Part shown: in pieces, positions 12,101 through 27,100 of the stretch
How positions within the stretch are numbered: position 1 is the stretch's first letter
Layout of the letters: each line of letters begins with the position of its first letter
Origin: Apilactobacillus kunkeei DSM 12361 = ATCC 700308
GTDB lineage: Bacteria; Bacillota; Bacilli; Lactobacillales; Lactobacillaceae
Direction: 5' to 3'
DNA: 64,000 nt
Assembly: GCF_001281265.1 (NCBI RefSeq)
Contig: NZ_JXDB01000002.1
Location: 186,001 to 250,000 of the forward strand
Position numbers and translations under genes: made by a program
The notes under the pieces: generated by a model
What the model saw: the letters and a program-made list of their open reading frames with translations, nothing else
The model's database searches: none
What the model was told of the DNA's origin: nothing

Positions 12101-15100
12101 AGGTTATTTGAACCGCGCAATGGGATTCCAAGCTGGGATTACAGGAGCTACTTCAGATACAGATATGACCAATTATAAGAACCAAGGTTTTATTACTAAT
12201 GGTCCTGCATTCCAAGCTGGTCTAGCAGTTGGTAGTGTTCAAGCGAAAACTTTCCAAAATGCTAATAATCAATCATCTCCTGCAACCACAGCAAGTGACG
12301 ATGTTACACAGGCCGTTTTCGATGCCTTTAACGATGTTAAGAGTAGTGGTGTAACTAAGGAACCAACTGGTGACAAATCTAGCTTGTACAAGAAGACATA
12401 CTACATTGCGGCGCAAGACGCAGTAACTTCTTATATCAACGGAGCAGTTGGATACGTTAATGGAACGGCTAGAACAGACACTAACAATCCTAATAACCTT
12501 GATGGATTTGCCTTTGCTAATGGTTGGGACAAAGCAAGATCAGGTCTATTAACTGCATTTAAATCTAGTAACGCTAAGCCAAGCGAAAATGCACAAAGTA
12601 CAGGATATATATATGGTCAAAGCATATACGCGGGAGTAATGTCCTCAAGTGAACCTTCTGATAAATCAACTAATATTTATAAAGGATATGTTGCTGCACA
12701 AGCGGCGTTGGTTCAAGCTAAAAAGGATTTTGATGACTCAACGCAGGTAGATATTAATAACCTAACAATTCCTGCTGGTTATGATAATGGTCAAACAGAA
12801 GCATATAAAGCCGTATATCAAGGTGCTTACTATCAATACAAACAACAACCTATTCCAACTAATCTAGATAATGATTTAAGTGAAAATGCTTATAAACTTT
12901 CAAGAGAAAGTAATCAAAGTAATATTGGTGCAAATGACTTTGTTAATGGTAAGGCTCAACAAAGTGATAACAGCGAATATGTGGACGGTTATAACATTGC
13001 TAAGGCTGGTTACAAGGATGGTTTGATTAATGGAACTAGTCAACAAGTGCAAATGGAAAGTGGAAAGTCTAATGCATATAAGACTGGATACACAGCAGGA
13101 GCTAATAACCATGATAGTTATGTCAAAGCAGTAAATGATGAAAACTCCGATGGAAGTCAAACTTATGCTGGTGCTAAACAAGCATTAGATGATTACAATG
13201 CGGCAACAAGTGATGCTGCTAAAAATGCCATCGCTGATAAACAAATTGGTAGTGGAATTAACGCTGAGTACGCTAATGCATACAACACTGCATTAGGTCA
13301 AGCTCGAAGCAGCGCCACACAAGGTGCTAATGATTTTGTTAGTTCACAAGGCCATGCAACCCTTGCATTTAAAGAGACACAAAAGATATATGATCAAGCA
13401 TACAAGGACGCTCAAATTGGTTTCCAAGCAGGATTGACTAATCCAAATGCTGTTGGTGCTAATGCCAGTCAAACAGTAGGGATTCAAGCTGCCCAAACTT
13501 ATGCAGCGGGTTATCAACAAGCAGTAGCAGATGCTAAAAATAACACATTGAATCCATCTGCTCACCCTGAATTAGTAGGTTATAAGGACACAATTCAGGC
13601 GATTATTGATGCTAATAAGAATCAAGTAAACAAGCAAAGCACATCACCAATTTATGCAATTGTTGCTTCTCAACAATTGGGGATTAATGATGCCTTGGCA
13701 CAATTGAGTCAATCAGCATCTAATGCTAAAAAATTAGGACCAACTGATGCCGTTAATAATGGACAATCTATCAGTGATAGTTCCTACAAGACGGGATACA
13801 ACGCTGTATTAGATGGATACCTTGATGGTAAGTCAAGTACACAAGGTTCTAACACAAACTTTAACGCATCTTCAGAAAACAGTAATCCAGCATATAAATC
13901 TGGATACGCACAAGGTAACGTAATTGGTAGAAGAGAAATTGGTGCTACTGATTTCTTAAATGGGATGCCAATGGGCGCTAGCGATAATAATTACGAAGAT
14001 GGATATGGTGACGCTCAAACTGGATATGCTGATGGAATTAGTGGATTAACAAACGCTAATATTTCGAAAGAATACAATCGTGGTTATGAAGTGGGTCAAC
14101 AAGCTAAAGCTGATTATCAAGCAGCAGAAGCCAAAGCATCCCCAAGCGCCAGTGATTCTAATTCTGACACTTATAAAGGTGTTGCTGATGCAATCGCTTC
14201 AGTAAAACAAAATGGTAGTGTCTCAACACTAATTGCAGTCGATTCCACTCATACAGCCGCATACGTTATGGCTTATAACAAGGCGGTAGAAGATGCTAAT
14301 GCTGCTAGTGAAGCTGGTTTATCAGACTTTAAAGCTGGATTAGTCGCTAACCCAAATAGTCAATCAACAGTCGCTAATCAAGCAGTATATGACCAAGCAT
14401 ATAACGATGCCACCGCTGGATTTAAGCAAGGACTAAGTGCTAATCCTTCATCAGAACCTACTAATCAAAACGCTAAGGCCGGGTATGATATGGCTAAAGC
14501 GGTGCAAAAAGGTTACCAAGATGCGATGAATGACTTCTTAGCCGGCAAGAGAGATATAAATGCCAATACCGAAGCTGGATATCAGGATACAATGGGCGCA
14601 TTAGTCGATGCTCAGACTAATACAAGAAACGTAACTAATACGTCACCACTTTATGCTGTTACTTATTCACAAGAAGTAGGTGCTAATGATGGGATTAACG
14701 CTGTTAAGCAAGATCCAAATACTTCTAGTGATACATCTGTTCCTGCTTCACGTCAAAATAGTGTTAATTCCAATGCTTACCAATCTGGTTATAAAGGTGC
14801 CGTTGATGGTTATAAGGATGGTGCTGCAAGCACTAAAGGTGATTCAACTAACAAGAATGCTAACCAATCTACAGAAGGAAACAATGCAGTTTACCAAAAT
14901 GCATATAACCAAGGAAATGCTTCAGGTCGGCAACAAGCAGGTGCTAATGACTACACCAAGGGAACTGTTGATCAACAAGTCAAAAAAGATGATAACAACT
15001 ATGCAACGGGTGTAAACACAGCTGCTAGTGGTTTCTCTGATGGTAAACAAGCTGGTCAAACTTCTAGTACGGTTAAGCCAACTAATACTGATAAGCCTTA

Positions 15101-18100
15101 TGTAACAGGATTTAATCAAGGGGTTGCAACTGCTAGTGGTTCAAATGCGGCAGTTCAACCTGGTAACAAGGATGACTCAGGACTAACTGGCGATGCTAAA
15201 AACGCTTATTACGGTACCAAAGATGGATACCTACAAGGTGCTAATGCTGGTAATACAATAACTAATAAGCCTTCTGATAATAAGGGAGCAGATACCCAAT
15301 CTAATTCTTACACAACGGCTCAACAAGATGCTTACAATGATGCGGTTGCTAAAGCAAACTTAGGTGCACAAAATGCATTTAATAATAACAAGCCGTCAGC
15401 ATATGCAACTTGGAATCCTGAACAACAAATGGCATATGACACTGGTGTCCAAAACGCTCAAAATGGTTATAAAGAAGCCCAAGATAATATCAACGCAACT
15501 AGTCCAAGCAATAATGGGACTAATATGCTTAACACCTTTAATGGTGCAAAAGCTGGTTTTGCAGATGGGACTATTGGTGCCATTCGTAATATTGCTAATC
15601 AACCAGCTGAATATCAAGCTTCATACAATAAGGCTAGAGCAGCTGCAATTTTAGCCGCACAACAAGGTGTTGCTGACTTTGCTTCTGATAGTGGAAACAA
15701 GCAACAAGGTTCAACTGATGCTTTAGGTAATGCTGAAAGTCATGGATACCAAACAGCATCTCAAGGTTACAGTGATGAGGATAGTGGATCAACAACTTCT
15801 AACAACGATCCTTCATACATTGCAGGAATTAAGTTATCTACCGATAAAGCTCAAGGTGTAAACGACGCTATTAATTCACCAAACCAAGGTAGTTCTTATA
15901 ATGGTAGAGATGCTGCTCAAAAAGCTGCATATGCTGCCACTGTTAGTGGTTACAAAGATGGTGCAAATGCGGTAAATGATAATAGTCAACCAACAGATTC
16001 AACTCAAGCCAAAGTCTACGCAGATGCATATAGAGATGCATACAAACAAGGTAGATTGCAATCAAGTCTGGGTGCTAGATCTTACACTCGTAACAGACCA
16101 ATGAATTCAGATGATGCATTGAGTGCTGAAGCACAACAAATTGGTTACAACAAAGCGCAAGATGGATTTAGCGATGGACTAAAGGGTCAAACTAATAGTG
16201 ATAATCCATCTTACGTAACTGGTAATGATGCTGCCAAATCAGCTCAAACTGGTTTATCAGAAGCAGAAGCCGGTAACAAGAATTCACAAAATTCAGTTGC
16301 TGATACCGCATCATATGCAGATGCTCAAACTGCTTACAATGACGCAAGCACAGCTCTTGCAAGTAACCCAGATGATGTTTCTGTTAGTCAAACTAACAAC
16401 ACTCCAGCTTACCAATACGCATACAACCAAGCTAAGCAAGATCTAAATGCTCAATACAACGCTGGTAAGCAACAATTCTTGAATAAGTACGCATTAGGTA
16501 CATCTAAGGCTGATACAAGTTCTGCTAAGTCAAACCAAGGAATTAATGCAATTAATCAAGGTTTCAATGAAGCTGTTAAAGGTTTCAAAGATGGTATGAA
16601 TGGGGCAAATACTCCGACATTATCAACAAGTGCTGCCGCTGCAGGATTTGCTGAAGGACAACAAGCTCTAAATGCTGTTAATGAAGTAACTGGTGGCCAA
16701 ACTACTCCAGATTCTGGTAATAATGATTCAGCATATCAAAAAGCATTTGCTGCAGCTGTTGCTGCAAAGACTGCATTTGATATGAACCCAGACATCCTAA
16801 GTATGGTTCCATCAACTGATGCTAACGCAAACAACCCAGTATATTCACAAGCATACAGTGCAACTGTTTACACACTTTCAACAGCTTACTCAAATGGGGT
16901 ACAACAACTTCTAAGTGGTCAACCACTTCCAGCTAACTCCTCAACTGAATACACTGCAGGTTTCAACGATGCCAACAATGGTTTCGATAACGCATTAAAT
17001 GGTCCTAACTATCCAGATACTAATGCATATGGATACGTTACTTCCGGTGCTCAACAAGGTCTAGCAGTAGGTCAAAGAGCATTGTCTGGTTACAACGCCG
17101 CAATGCAAAACAACACCACACCAACAGCAGATTCAGTTCAAAATGACGCTAACAGTGGTGCTACTGCCGGATATAAGGATGCAATTTCAGGTTCTAAGCA
17201 AACTGATGCACAATTAGCACAAACTAGTTTGGCATACAGAAAGTCATACGCTAAGGCTTACGATGACGTTAAGAATGCTGTTCTAACAGGTTCAACTAAC
17301 TTCGTAAGAGGACAAACTCCTGATAAGTCAAACAGTCAATACTCCAAGATCATGGAAGGATATAACTATGCTTCCCAAGGTTTTGAATACGCTAAGAGTC
17401 ATCAAAGCAAGGACACAACCGGTTTAACAGATGATCAAAAGAACAACTCTTCATACATGAGAGGGTTCTATGCTTATGTTGACGCTGTAATTGGTTACAA
17501 CGATGCACAAAATGCAACATCAGATATTGCTCCATACAACGCTGCCTACAAGGAACAACAACGTGGTTACGAAGGGGCAATTGATGGATACAGAGATGGT
17601 AAGAACGGAACTGCTCAATACACTAACAATGAAGTCTTCCCATCCTCACGTGTTGCATACGACCTTGCGTACCAAGATGCCAAAGCTAAGGCAACTCAAG
17701 GTGCAATTGATGCAATGTCAACCAATCCAACAACTGATACTTCTCCATTCAAAGCAAAACAATTAGATGCATATCAAACAGGTAAGAACAATGCGGTTAC
17801 TGGATATAACCAAGCTAAGTCAGACCTATCCGTTTCAAATACAAACCCATACAGTGCTGGAACCGACTCATACAACACCTTCAACGGTGCTCACGATGGT
17901 TTCGTAGCCGGAATCAGTGGAAATGCTACACCAGAATCAACCAATCCAGTCTACACAGCCGCTTACAACAAGGCTCAATCAGAAGCTAGTGCCAATGTGA
18001 CAAATGGTGTGGCGGACTTCGCAAAGAATGCTGACGATACCAGCAAGCAAAGTCAAACTGACGCTACTAACCAAGCAATATACACTGGTTACAACAACGC

Positions 18101-21100
18101 TAGTGAAGGTTATGCTGCACAAATTAGTGGAACTGCTGATAGCACTAACACCAACGTCGCATACGTTGCTGGTGTTCAAATGGCAGTCGACAGAGCTAAC
18201 GGTATTGCTGCAGCAATCTCAAATCCTAATGCAACTGCATCAGGATCAGCCTCAGAAGTTGCCGCATTTAACGCAACTATCGCAGGATACAAGGATGTTA
18301 TTAACGGTACAACTACTGGCCAAACTCCAGATTCCAACGATACAGCTCAAACTAAGGTTTACTTGGATTCATACGGTCAAGCTCAATCAACTGCTTTAAC
18401 TAGTGCTTCAAACGGTGCGCAAGCATTCGTTCAAAACACTGGTAAACCAGCAAGTGGTAGTGACTACAATTCAATCGCTACACTAGCCGGTTACAACCAA
18501 GCTAAGAGTGGTCATGATGACTTTGTTGAAAACAAGTCTGCTCAATCATCAACCGCTGCTTACATGACTGGTTACAATGCTGCCAAGTCAGCAGCTAGTG
18601 GTTTAGCCGATGCACAAAACGCAACTAACAGTGGTCAAGGGGACGCAATAGACGTAACTGCATATGGGGATGCTCAAACAGCTTATATTGATGCATTCAA
18701 CTATGTAACTGCTCACCCACAAGATACAGCAGCTCAATCATTTGCTAACAAGTCAACTGCATACAATGATTCATACAATGCAGCTAAGACATACCTACAA
18801 GGTCAATATGTTGCAGGCCAAGACCAATTTGTAAATCAATACGCAAATGGTAATGGTTCTGCTAGTCTAAATGTTGTGGCATCAACTCAAGCCCAAGCAC
18901 TGGTTAACCAAGGATTTAATGACATGTTAAGTGGATATAACGAATCCATTAATGGCAATAATCTAAACGGTATTGCTAGTTCATCAGATAACCCAGTCCA
19001 AAAAGCTGGTTTTGCTGAAGGGCAATTAGTATTGAAAGCAGCAAATCAAGTTGCTAACGGTAATACAACAGGTGATCAGAATAGCGATGCAATTTATCAA
19101 AAAGCATTAGCTGCAGCAAATGCGGCCAAAATAGCTTTTGATGCTAATCCTGATGTATCAGATGTCGTTGTTGCTAGTGACAGTAACGCTTCTGTTGTTC
19201 CATATGTTAATGCTTACAAGTCGGCTGTGGATCAAATGAAGTCTAACTATCAATTAGGTGGTTCACAATATCTAAGCGGGCAAACAGCTTCATCTACTGC
19301 ACCTAGTGAATTAATCCAAGGCTATAATGATGCTAAGTCAGGATATACCTCTGCAATGAGTGGTTCTCTTATTGCTGCTAATTCCACAAGTGGAGTTCAA
19401 AGCGGTTTCAATCAAGGACAGCTTGTTTATGCGGGATATCAAAATGCGATGAATAGTCAAGGAAGCGCAGGAAGTCAAAATCAACATCAAATTGATGGAT
19501 ACGATGGGGCAAATGCTGGTGTTGAAGCTGTAATGACAGCCAGTGGAAGTGTTCAAAATGATAATCAATTAAGAGCTGCCGGTAAGTCGTTTGACTATAT
19601 TCAAGCTTATGATAAAGCAGTGAATGAAGCTCAAAATTCCAGATCTATCGGTGCTAGTGAATATCTAGCTGGTCAAAGTAAGCCAACTGGAACCACACAA
19701 ATTGAACAATCTAAAGCAAATGGTTTTACTGATGCAAACAATGGTCATGATGCAGCTGCCAACGGAACTACAAATGATCAATTAACTCCAGCACAAAAGG
19801 CTAATAAAGAATTTATGCTTGGATTCAATTCCTACTCAGATAGTATGAGTGGATATAACACCTATGAACAAGGTGGTAATTTAGGTTCCAGTGCAACGCA
19901 AGGTCAAAAGGACTCCTTTGACGGTGCAAAAGATGGATATTTGGCTGGCCCTAATGGTGGATCGATTCCTGACATGACAGGGAAATCACCAGCTTATATT
20001 GATGCTTATAAGAAGGCGTTTGAAAAAGCTAAAGAAATTGCTAACCAAGGTGCACAAGATGCAATGACTGGTCAAAATAACAGTCAAAGCAATTGGAGTG
20101 CCCCACAAAAGGCGGCATATAATGCTGGAAAGACAAATGCTACAAATGCTTACAATGCAATTAAGGGTAATGTTAAGGCAGATAATAAGTATGCTGCATC
20201 AACAGATGCCTCTGAAGCTTTTGAGGGTGCTAAAGCTGGATTCAGTGCAGGAACTATTGGTTCTAATGATGACAGTATCTTAAACGGAAAATCAGAAGTC
20301 TTTAAAGATGCATATAAAAAGGCTAAAGCTGAAGCTCTTAATGCTGTAAATCAAGGTCAAGCTGATTTCCAAGCTGGAAACATTAACAACGCACCATCTG
20401 GTAAGGATGCACTAAGTGTCGCTAGAGCTAATGCTTTCAATCAAATGCAAAAAGGTTTTAATGATGCTAATGCTAACCCTCAAACTATTGATGCTAATAA
20501 TCATGATGCCTCATATCTAGCTGGAAAGAACATGTCTGACCAAGTAAAACAAGGGATTGCCGATGCTAATACCAATGGTTCAATTACTGACTATGGTAAA
20601 GACGGTTCAAAAACACCAGCTCAAGTTGCTGCATACAATGCTGCCGTTAATGGATACTATGCATCAGTTAATGGCTACAAAGATGGTGCTAATGGTGACA
20701 AAGAACACAGTAATCCAATTAATCCATCCCAAGCTGCTGCCTATAACTATGTATATCAATTAGCATGGAATAATGGTGGTCGACAAGCTATGACGGGTGC
20801 TAATAACTATGAGAATGGTATTGCACGATCAAGTGATGAAGGAATTAAATCACTTGCTCAAAACATTGGTTATGATGATGCCAAACGTGGTCATGATGAC
20901 TTCTTAAATAATCGTCAACCAACTGGTAATGTTACTCAGGCTTATACTATGGGTCGTGACATGGCCAAGGCTGCTCAAGATGGATTAACAGATGCTATCA
21001 ATGGTCAAAACAACGCAAGTGCTTCTAAGCAACCAAGTGCATACAATGATGCACAACAAGCATACATGGATGCTGCTAACGCTGTTTCATCCTACCCAGA

Positions 21101-24100
21101 TAATCCAGCAGGACTACCAGCAGGCAAGTCTGTTTCATATCAAGACGTTTACAACAAGGCTGTCTCAGCTCTACAAACTCAATACCAAAACGGTGCTAGC
21201 CAATTTGGCTCACAATACTCAAATGGTAATACTTCTGTCGATGAAACTTCAGTTAATTCCAATCAATCCAAGCAATTGCTACAACAAGGATTTAACGAGG
21301 CTAAATCTGGTTATCAAGAAGCATTACAATCAGCTACCAATGCTGACGGTTCATTGAACCTAAACGTTCAACCATCTGCTAATGATAGTAGTGCTAAGAA
21401 GATTGGATTCAACCAAGCATTGACCTCATTATCTGCAGCTCAAAATGTTGCTAATGGTGAAATTCAACAATCACAAACAGGTCCAATGTATAATACAGCG
21501 TTTGAAGCAGCAATGGCTGCTAAGCAAGCATTGCATAACAATCCTGATGCACCTAATACACTTTCACCATCAGATCCTAATAATAATAATCAAGTTTACA
21601 AGGATGCTTATAGTGCTGCAATTACACTAATTAAACAACATTATGTAACTGGATTTAATGACTTTATGAGCGGTAAGTCTCTACCAACTGGTGATACTCA
21701 AGCAGATATTGATGGTTACAACAATGCTAAAGCTGCTTATGCTCAAGCAGTGAATGGTCAATCTTTCAGTGGTTTGACTTACCAAGATGCTAAGAGTCAA
21801 GAAGCATTTGCTGCAGGACAAAAGGTTGTGAATGGATACAACGATGCTTTCAACAAGCGAAGCGAAGATACCACTAATGATTCAAGCGATGCTTACCAAG
21901 CAACCAAGGATGCTTACAATGACGCAAATGCCAATACCACACGTGATTTAAGTACTTCATCATTAGACTATGTTACTGCTTACAACTACGCTATGAAGAT
22001 GGCAAAAGATGCAAGAAATGATGGTGCTTCTCAATTCGTATCCCATGGAACTACTGATTTTGGCAGTCAAACATTGGCCAATGATGCTCAAAGCAATGGT
22101 GCTGCTGCAGCTGAAAATGGTAAGAATGACGCTAAGAACAATAAGTCAACTAATGATTCAACTGATAGTGCTTATCTAATTGGTTTCAATTCACTTTCAG
22201 GTGCTAGTGATGGTTCTGAAGATGCCAAAAATGGTAATGGAATTAAGAGTGCTGATGAACTATCTAAGGATGGCAAGGATCAAAACTACATCAATGCTTA
22301 CACTGATGGTTATAACGGTACTAAAGCCGGATACATTGATGGCCAAGATGACAAGCAAAAAGCTGACTTGAGTAAACAAAGTCAATCCTACAAGGATGCT
22401 TACAACAACGCTTACAATGATGCTAAGTCAATCGCTAACCAGGGTGCATTGAATCAACTTGCTGGAAAGAATAACCCAAGTGGTTACAACACTTTACAAC
22501 AAGCTGCTTACAATACAGGTCAAACCAATGCTCAAAATGCTTATTCATGGGCACATGACGACGTTAATAACAAGAACAAGTTTATCAATAACTCCGATGC
22601 TTCAGACATCTTTAACGGTGCTCAAGCCGGATTCTCTGATGGAAAACTAGGAAATGTTGCTAATGTTACTTCACAAACCGCTGTTTACCAAGCTGCATAC
22701 AACAACGCTAGAAGCCAAGCGGGAGCTCAAACAGTTCAAGCTATTAAGGACTTCAAAGCAGTTAAGGATACAATTTACAATGCAGACCAAGGTAAAAATG
22801 ATGCAGAATCAATTGCTTACACTAACGCATATGATCATATCAAGGCTGGTTTCAATGACCAAATCAACCAAAATGCATTAGTTGACACTACTGGTAAGGA
22901 TTCGTCATACAAGGCTGGTATCCTTATGGCTAAGAATGTTCAACTTGGAATCTCAGATGCTTCTAACAACCCAAGTCGTACAGATTACGTTGGTACTGAT
23001 ACCCAAAAGGCTGCCTACGCAGCAACCCGTGATGGATACCATGACGGTAGTTACAACAGCAATACCACAATGGACTCATCATTAGCTCCACAAAAGTACG
23101 CATACGATTATGCTTACAAGTTGGCTAAGGCTAGTGGTTTGAATTCAGCAATTAACGGTGCCAATGTTTACATCCAAGCAGATGCTCAAGTTCCCGCTGT
23201 TAGCGCAGATGGCATAGCACAACAAAAAGGTTATAATGATGCGCAATCTGGATACCAAGCATACTTGGATAATCCAAGTGGTAGTCTTGATAATAGTCAA
23301 ACACAAGCATATAAATTAGGTTATGCTGCCGCTAAAGAATCGAGACAAGGTATTACAACATTTAATGGTTTAACTAGTCCAAATTCGGCAACTACCGATC
23401 CAAATACTAGTGCAACGGCTAATGAACAAGATGGTTTCAACGGTACCCGTGATGGTTATTTTGCTGGAATCTCACGTTTGCCTAAGCAAGTATTTGATAC
23501 TAGTTCTAGCCAGTCTCGTGCTTATCAAGATGCATATAATGCATCATATGATGCAGCAAGAAGTAAAGCTCAGTCTGGTGCCATTGATCAATTGAGTGGT
23601 GCAAATAATGTACAAACTAGTTGGGTTCAAGCTGATCAAAACGCATATGCTTATGGACAACAAATTGCATCTAAAGCGTACACTGATGCAAATAGCAATC
23701 CTAACAACACTAACTACACAACTGTCAATGATGCCAGCGATGCATTAAGTGGTGCGAATGCCGGATTTGCGGATGGTACATTAGGAAACAACAATTATCC
23801 AAGTGATACATCTGCTAAACCAGTATACTGGGCAGCTTATAAGAAGGCCCAACAAGCTGCAATTAAGGCGGCAATTAAGGGTGTTCAACAATTTGCAGCC
23901 GGCAATTCTCTACCTGATAGTTCAGGTCAAAGTGATCAAGTATCTAACGCTGAAAACTATGGATTTAATCAAGCTCAATCTGGATACCAAGACTTCTTTA
24001 ATGATGGAACAGCTAATAGTACAAATGTTTCATATATGTCAGGATATAAGTTAGCTAATGATCAACAAAATGGTATGAATGATGCTTTATCTTCAAACCC

Positions 24101-27100
24101 AACATATGATGATTCTAAAGCTCAATACAGTAAGGATGCTTATAAAGCAGCCTTTGATGGAACTAAGAATGGTTTTGTTGATGGAAGTCAAGGTAATACA
24201 GCACACATCAATCCTGAAAATTCAGGCCAAAGTTTAATTTATAATTCAACTTATGGACTTGCTATTACTAGCGGTAAGTATTGGTCTCAACAAGGGGTAA
24301 GCGGCTTTATTAATGGATCTCCTGATGATCTAAATAATAATGTTCAATCTAATGCATACCATCAAGGTTTTGTTGATGCATCTAATGCTAAACGCGATGC
24401 ATTTGCTAACTACCCAGGCGCTAGTTCCTCTGGAAATACCAATTACCAACAAGTATATGCTGGATACCATGATGCAATTGATGATGTTGTAAATGGTAGA
24501 GCACAAAAGCAAATCTCTTCACTAGATATGTACTACCCAGCGTACGTAAATTGCTATAGATATGCTACTAAGTTAGCTACTCAAGGGGCAAAAGACTTCT
24601 TGACTACTGGAACACAAAGTAATCAAGCTTCTGCTGCTGAAAATGCGGTATATCAAAAGGGATATCAAGATGCATCCAATGCTTACACAGCTGCGGTAAC
24701 TGATCCTAACCAAACTGAACCTGCATCATATGTTGCAGGTGGTAACGCTGATAATACATTCAATGGTGCGGCTCTAGCATTTAATGAAATAGCTATCGGA
24801 AGTACTGACTTAGGTACAAATGGCAACACAAATCCAATATTCATCGCTGCTTATAATAAGGCATTTAGTGAGGCTAAAACTTATTCAGATAAAGGTGCGA
24901 TTGCGTTTGGTAATTTGACTAAACTAAATGATGTAGTTAATACAGTTCATAATCAAATTGCATTTAGTAATGCTTTAGTAAGTGGATATATCACTGCTCA
25001 AAGTGCATATGCTGAAGCTCAAGCTAACTTGAATGAAAATCACAGCACTGATAGTACTTATGATCAAACCTATCAGGGTGCTACAGCAGCATTTAAAGCC
25101 GTCATTGATGGCAATGAAAGTGACTCGCATGCTAAAGATAACAAATCTGCAGTATTTAGTGCCATTTATGATCGAGCACTTAGTCATGGTATTTCCCAAT
25201 CTAAGAAGGGTGCCATTGCATTTGCTAAAGACAAGAAACAATCGGATAACGATGCTGCTAACGCAGCAATGTATAACAAGGGATACACCGATGCACAATC
25301 AGCTTATGCATCTGCGCAAACTAATCCTAACCAAGCTGCACAACATACTAATAACACTAATGTGGACAATGCATACAACGGTGCCGCTGCAGCATTTAAT
25401 GATGTAGCAAAAGATACGCCAAATGCTCACCGAGATAATGATAGTGCTGTTTACAAAGCTGTTTATGATAAGGCAATAGTTGAAGCGCAACAAAATGCCC
25501 TTGCCGGAGCTAATGCTAGACTAACTGGCGTAAACCTTAATGATGGAATTAAGAACATGAGTACTGCTTCTGCTCAAAACGCTTATACCACCGGTTTCCA
25601 GGATGCTGATAAAGGTTATGTAGCTGCTCAAAATGATATGACACAGGCTAATGCTCATGGAACTACAAGTAATGTTGATAGTTCATACCGTGGATCTGCA
25701 GCAGCATTTAATGATGTTGTTAATAACACCATTAATGCTGGTAAGAATGCCGACAGTAGTTCGGTATATCAAAACGCTTACAAGATGGCTTTATCTGAAG
25801 CGGTTTCTCACGCTAACGATGGTGCTCAAGCCTTCTCTAAAGGCCATGTTTTAACTGATGATTTGAAGAACCTACCAAACGATTCTGCTAAACGAGCATA
25901 TACTACTGGCTTTAAAGATGCTAAGAATGCTTATGCCGCAGCAACTACTAATCCTACAGATACCACCCATACTAGTCAAAGCAACTTTGACGAAACATTC
26001 CGTGGAACTGTTGATGCATATAAAGCTGTAGTAGGTCATAAGTCGTCAGACGCTGGTAAGGCATCTGATAATAATAATGCCTATACTGCTGCATATGATA
26101 AGGCATTCGCTGAAGCTACTCAGTTTGCTCAAGCTGGTGCAATTGACTTTGGTAAAAATGTTGATGCAACTCTTGGACGTACACAGTTTGGTAACAATCA
26201 ATCTGCTAAGACAGCCTACACGACAGGATACAACGACGCAAAGGTAAGTTATGCCAAAGCACAAGCTAACCCAAGTGACCAAGGTAACCACACTAGTCAA
26301 AGTAATGCTGATGAAGCATATAAGGGTGCTGCCGCTGCATTTAACGATGTTACTAATAATCAAGCAGGCAAGAATGCGACTGATGGTAATCCAGTTTATG
26401 CATCAACATATAGTCGAGCATTAAATGAAGGACAGGCCATCGCAAGTAAGGGTGCTCAAACAGCACCACTAGGAACGGATGCTGTCAACCAAGCATTGGC
26501 TATTTACAAGAACAATCCTGCGGCTCAAAAGATGTTTAACACTGGTGTAAGTAATGCTAATGCTGCTTACGCCGCTGCAAGAATTAACCCTAATAATTCA
26601 ATTGATCATACATCAACAAGTGATTACGATGAAGCTTACAAGGGTGCTGCTGCTGGATTCAATGATGTCGCAAGTGATCAATTCAACAGTCAATTTGCTA
26701 ACGATACCAATCCTGTTTACCAAAACGCTTACACTAAGGCTGCAAACGAAGCAACTGCTTATGCAACTCAAGGTGCAATCCTAGGTAACACTGGTAAGCA
26801 AATATCTGATGGTTGGAATGGTTCAACTGACCAAGCTGTAATCAACGCTGTAACATCTGGTTACAATGATTCTTACACTGGTTACGTTGCGGCTATTCAA
26901 GATCCAAGTAAGAACTTCAACCATACTTCAAACAGTAATATCGATAAATCATACAACGGTGCTGCCGCTGCATTTAACGATATTGCCGGAAATAATGGTA
27001 AGGCTAGTCGTTCAATTAGTTCGGATACTGTATATACCACTGCATACGACAAGGCATACGCAGTTGGTTTACATTACCAAAACCAAGGTGCTGCGGATGC

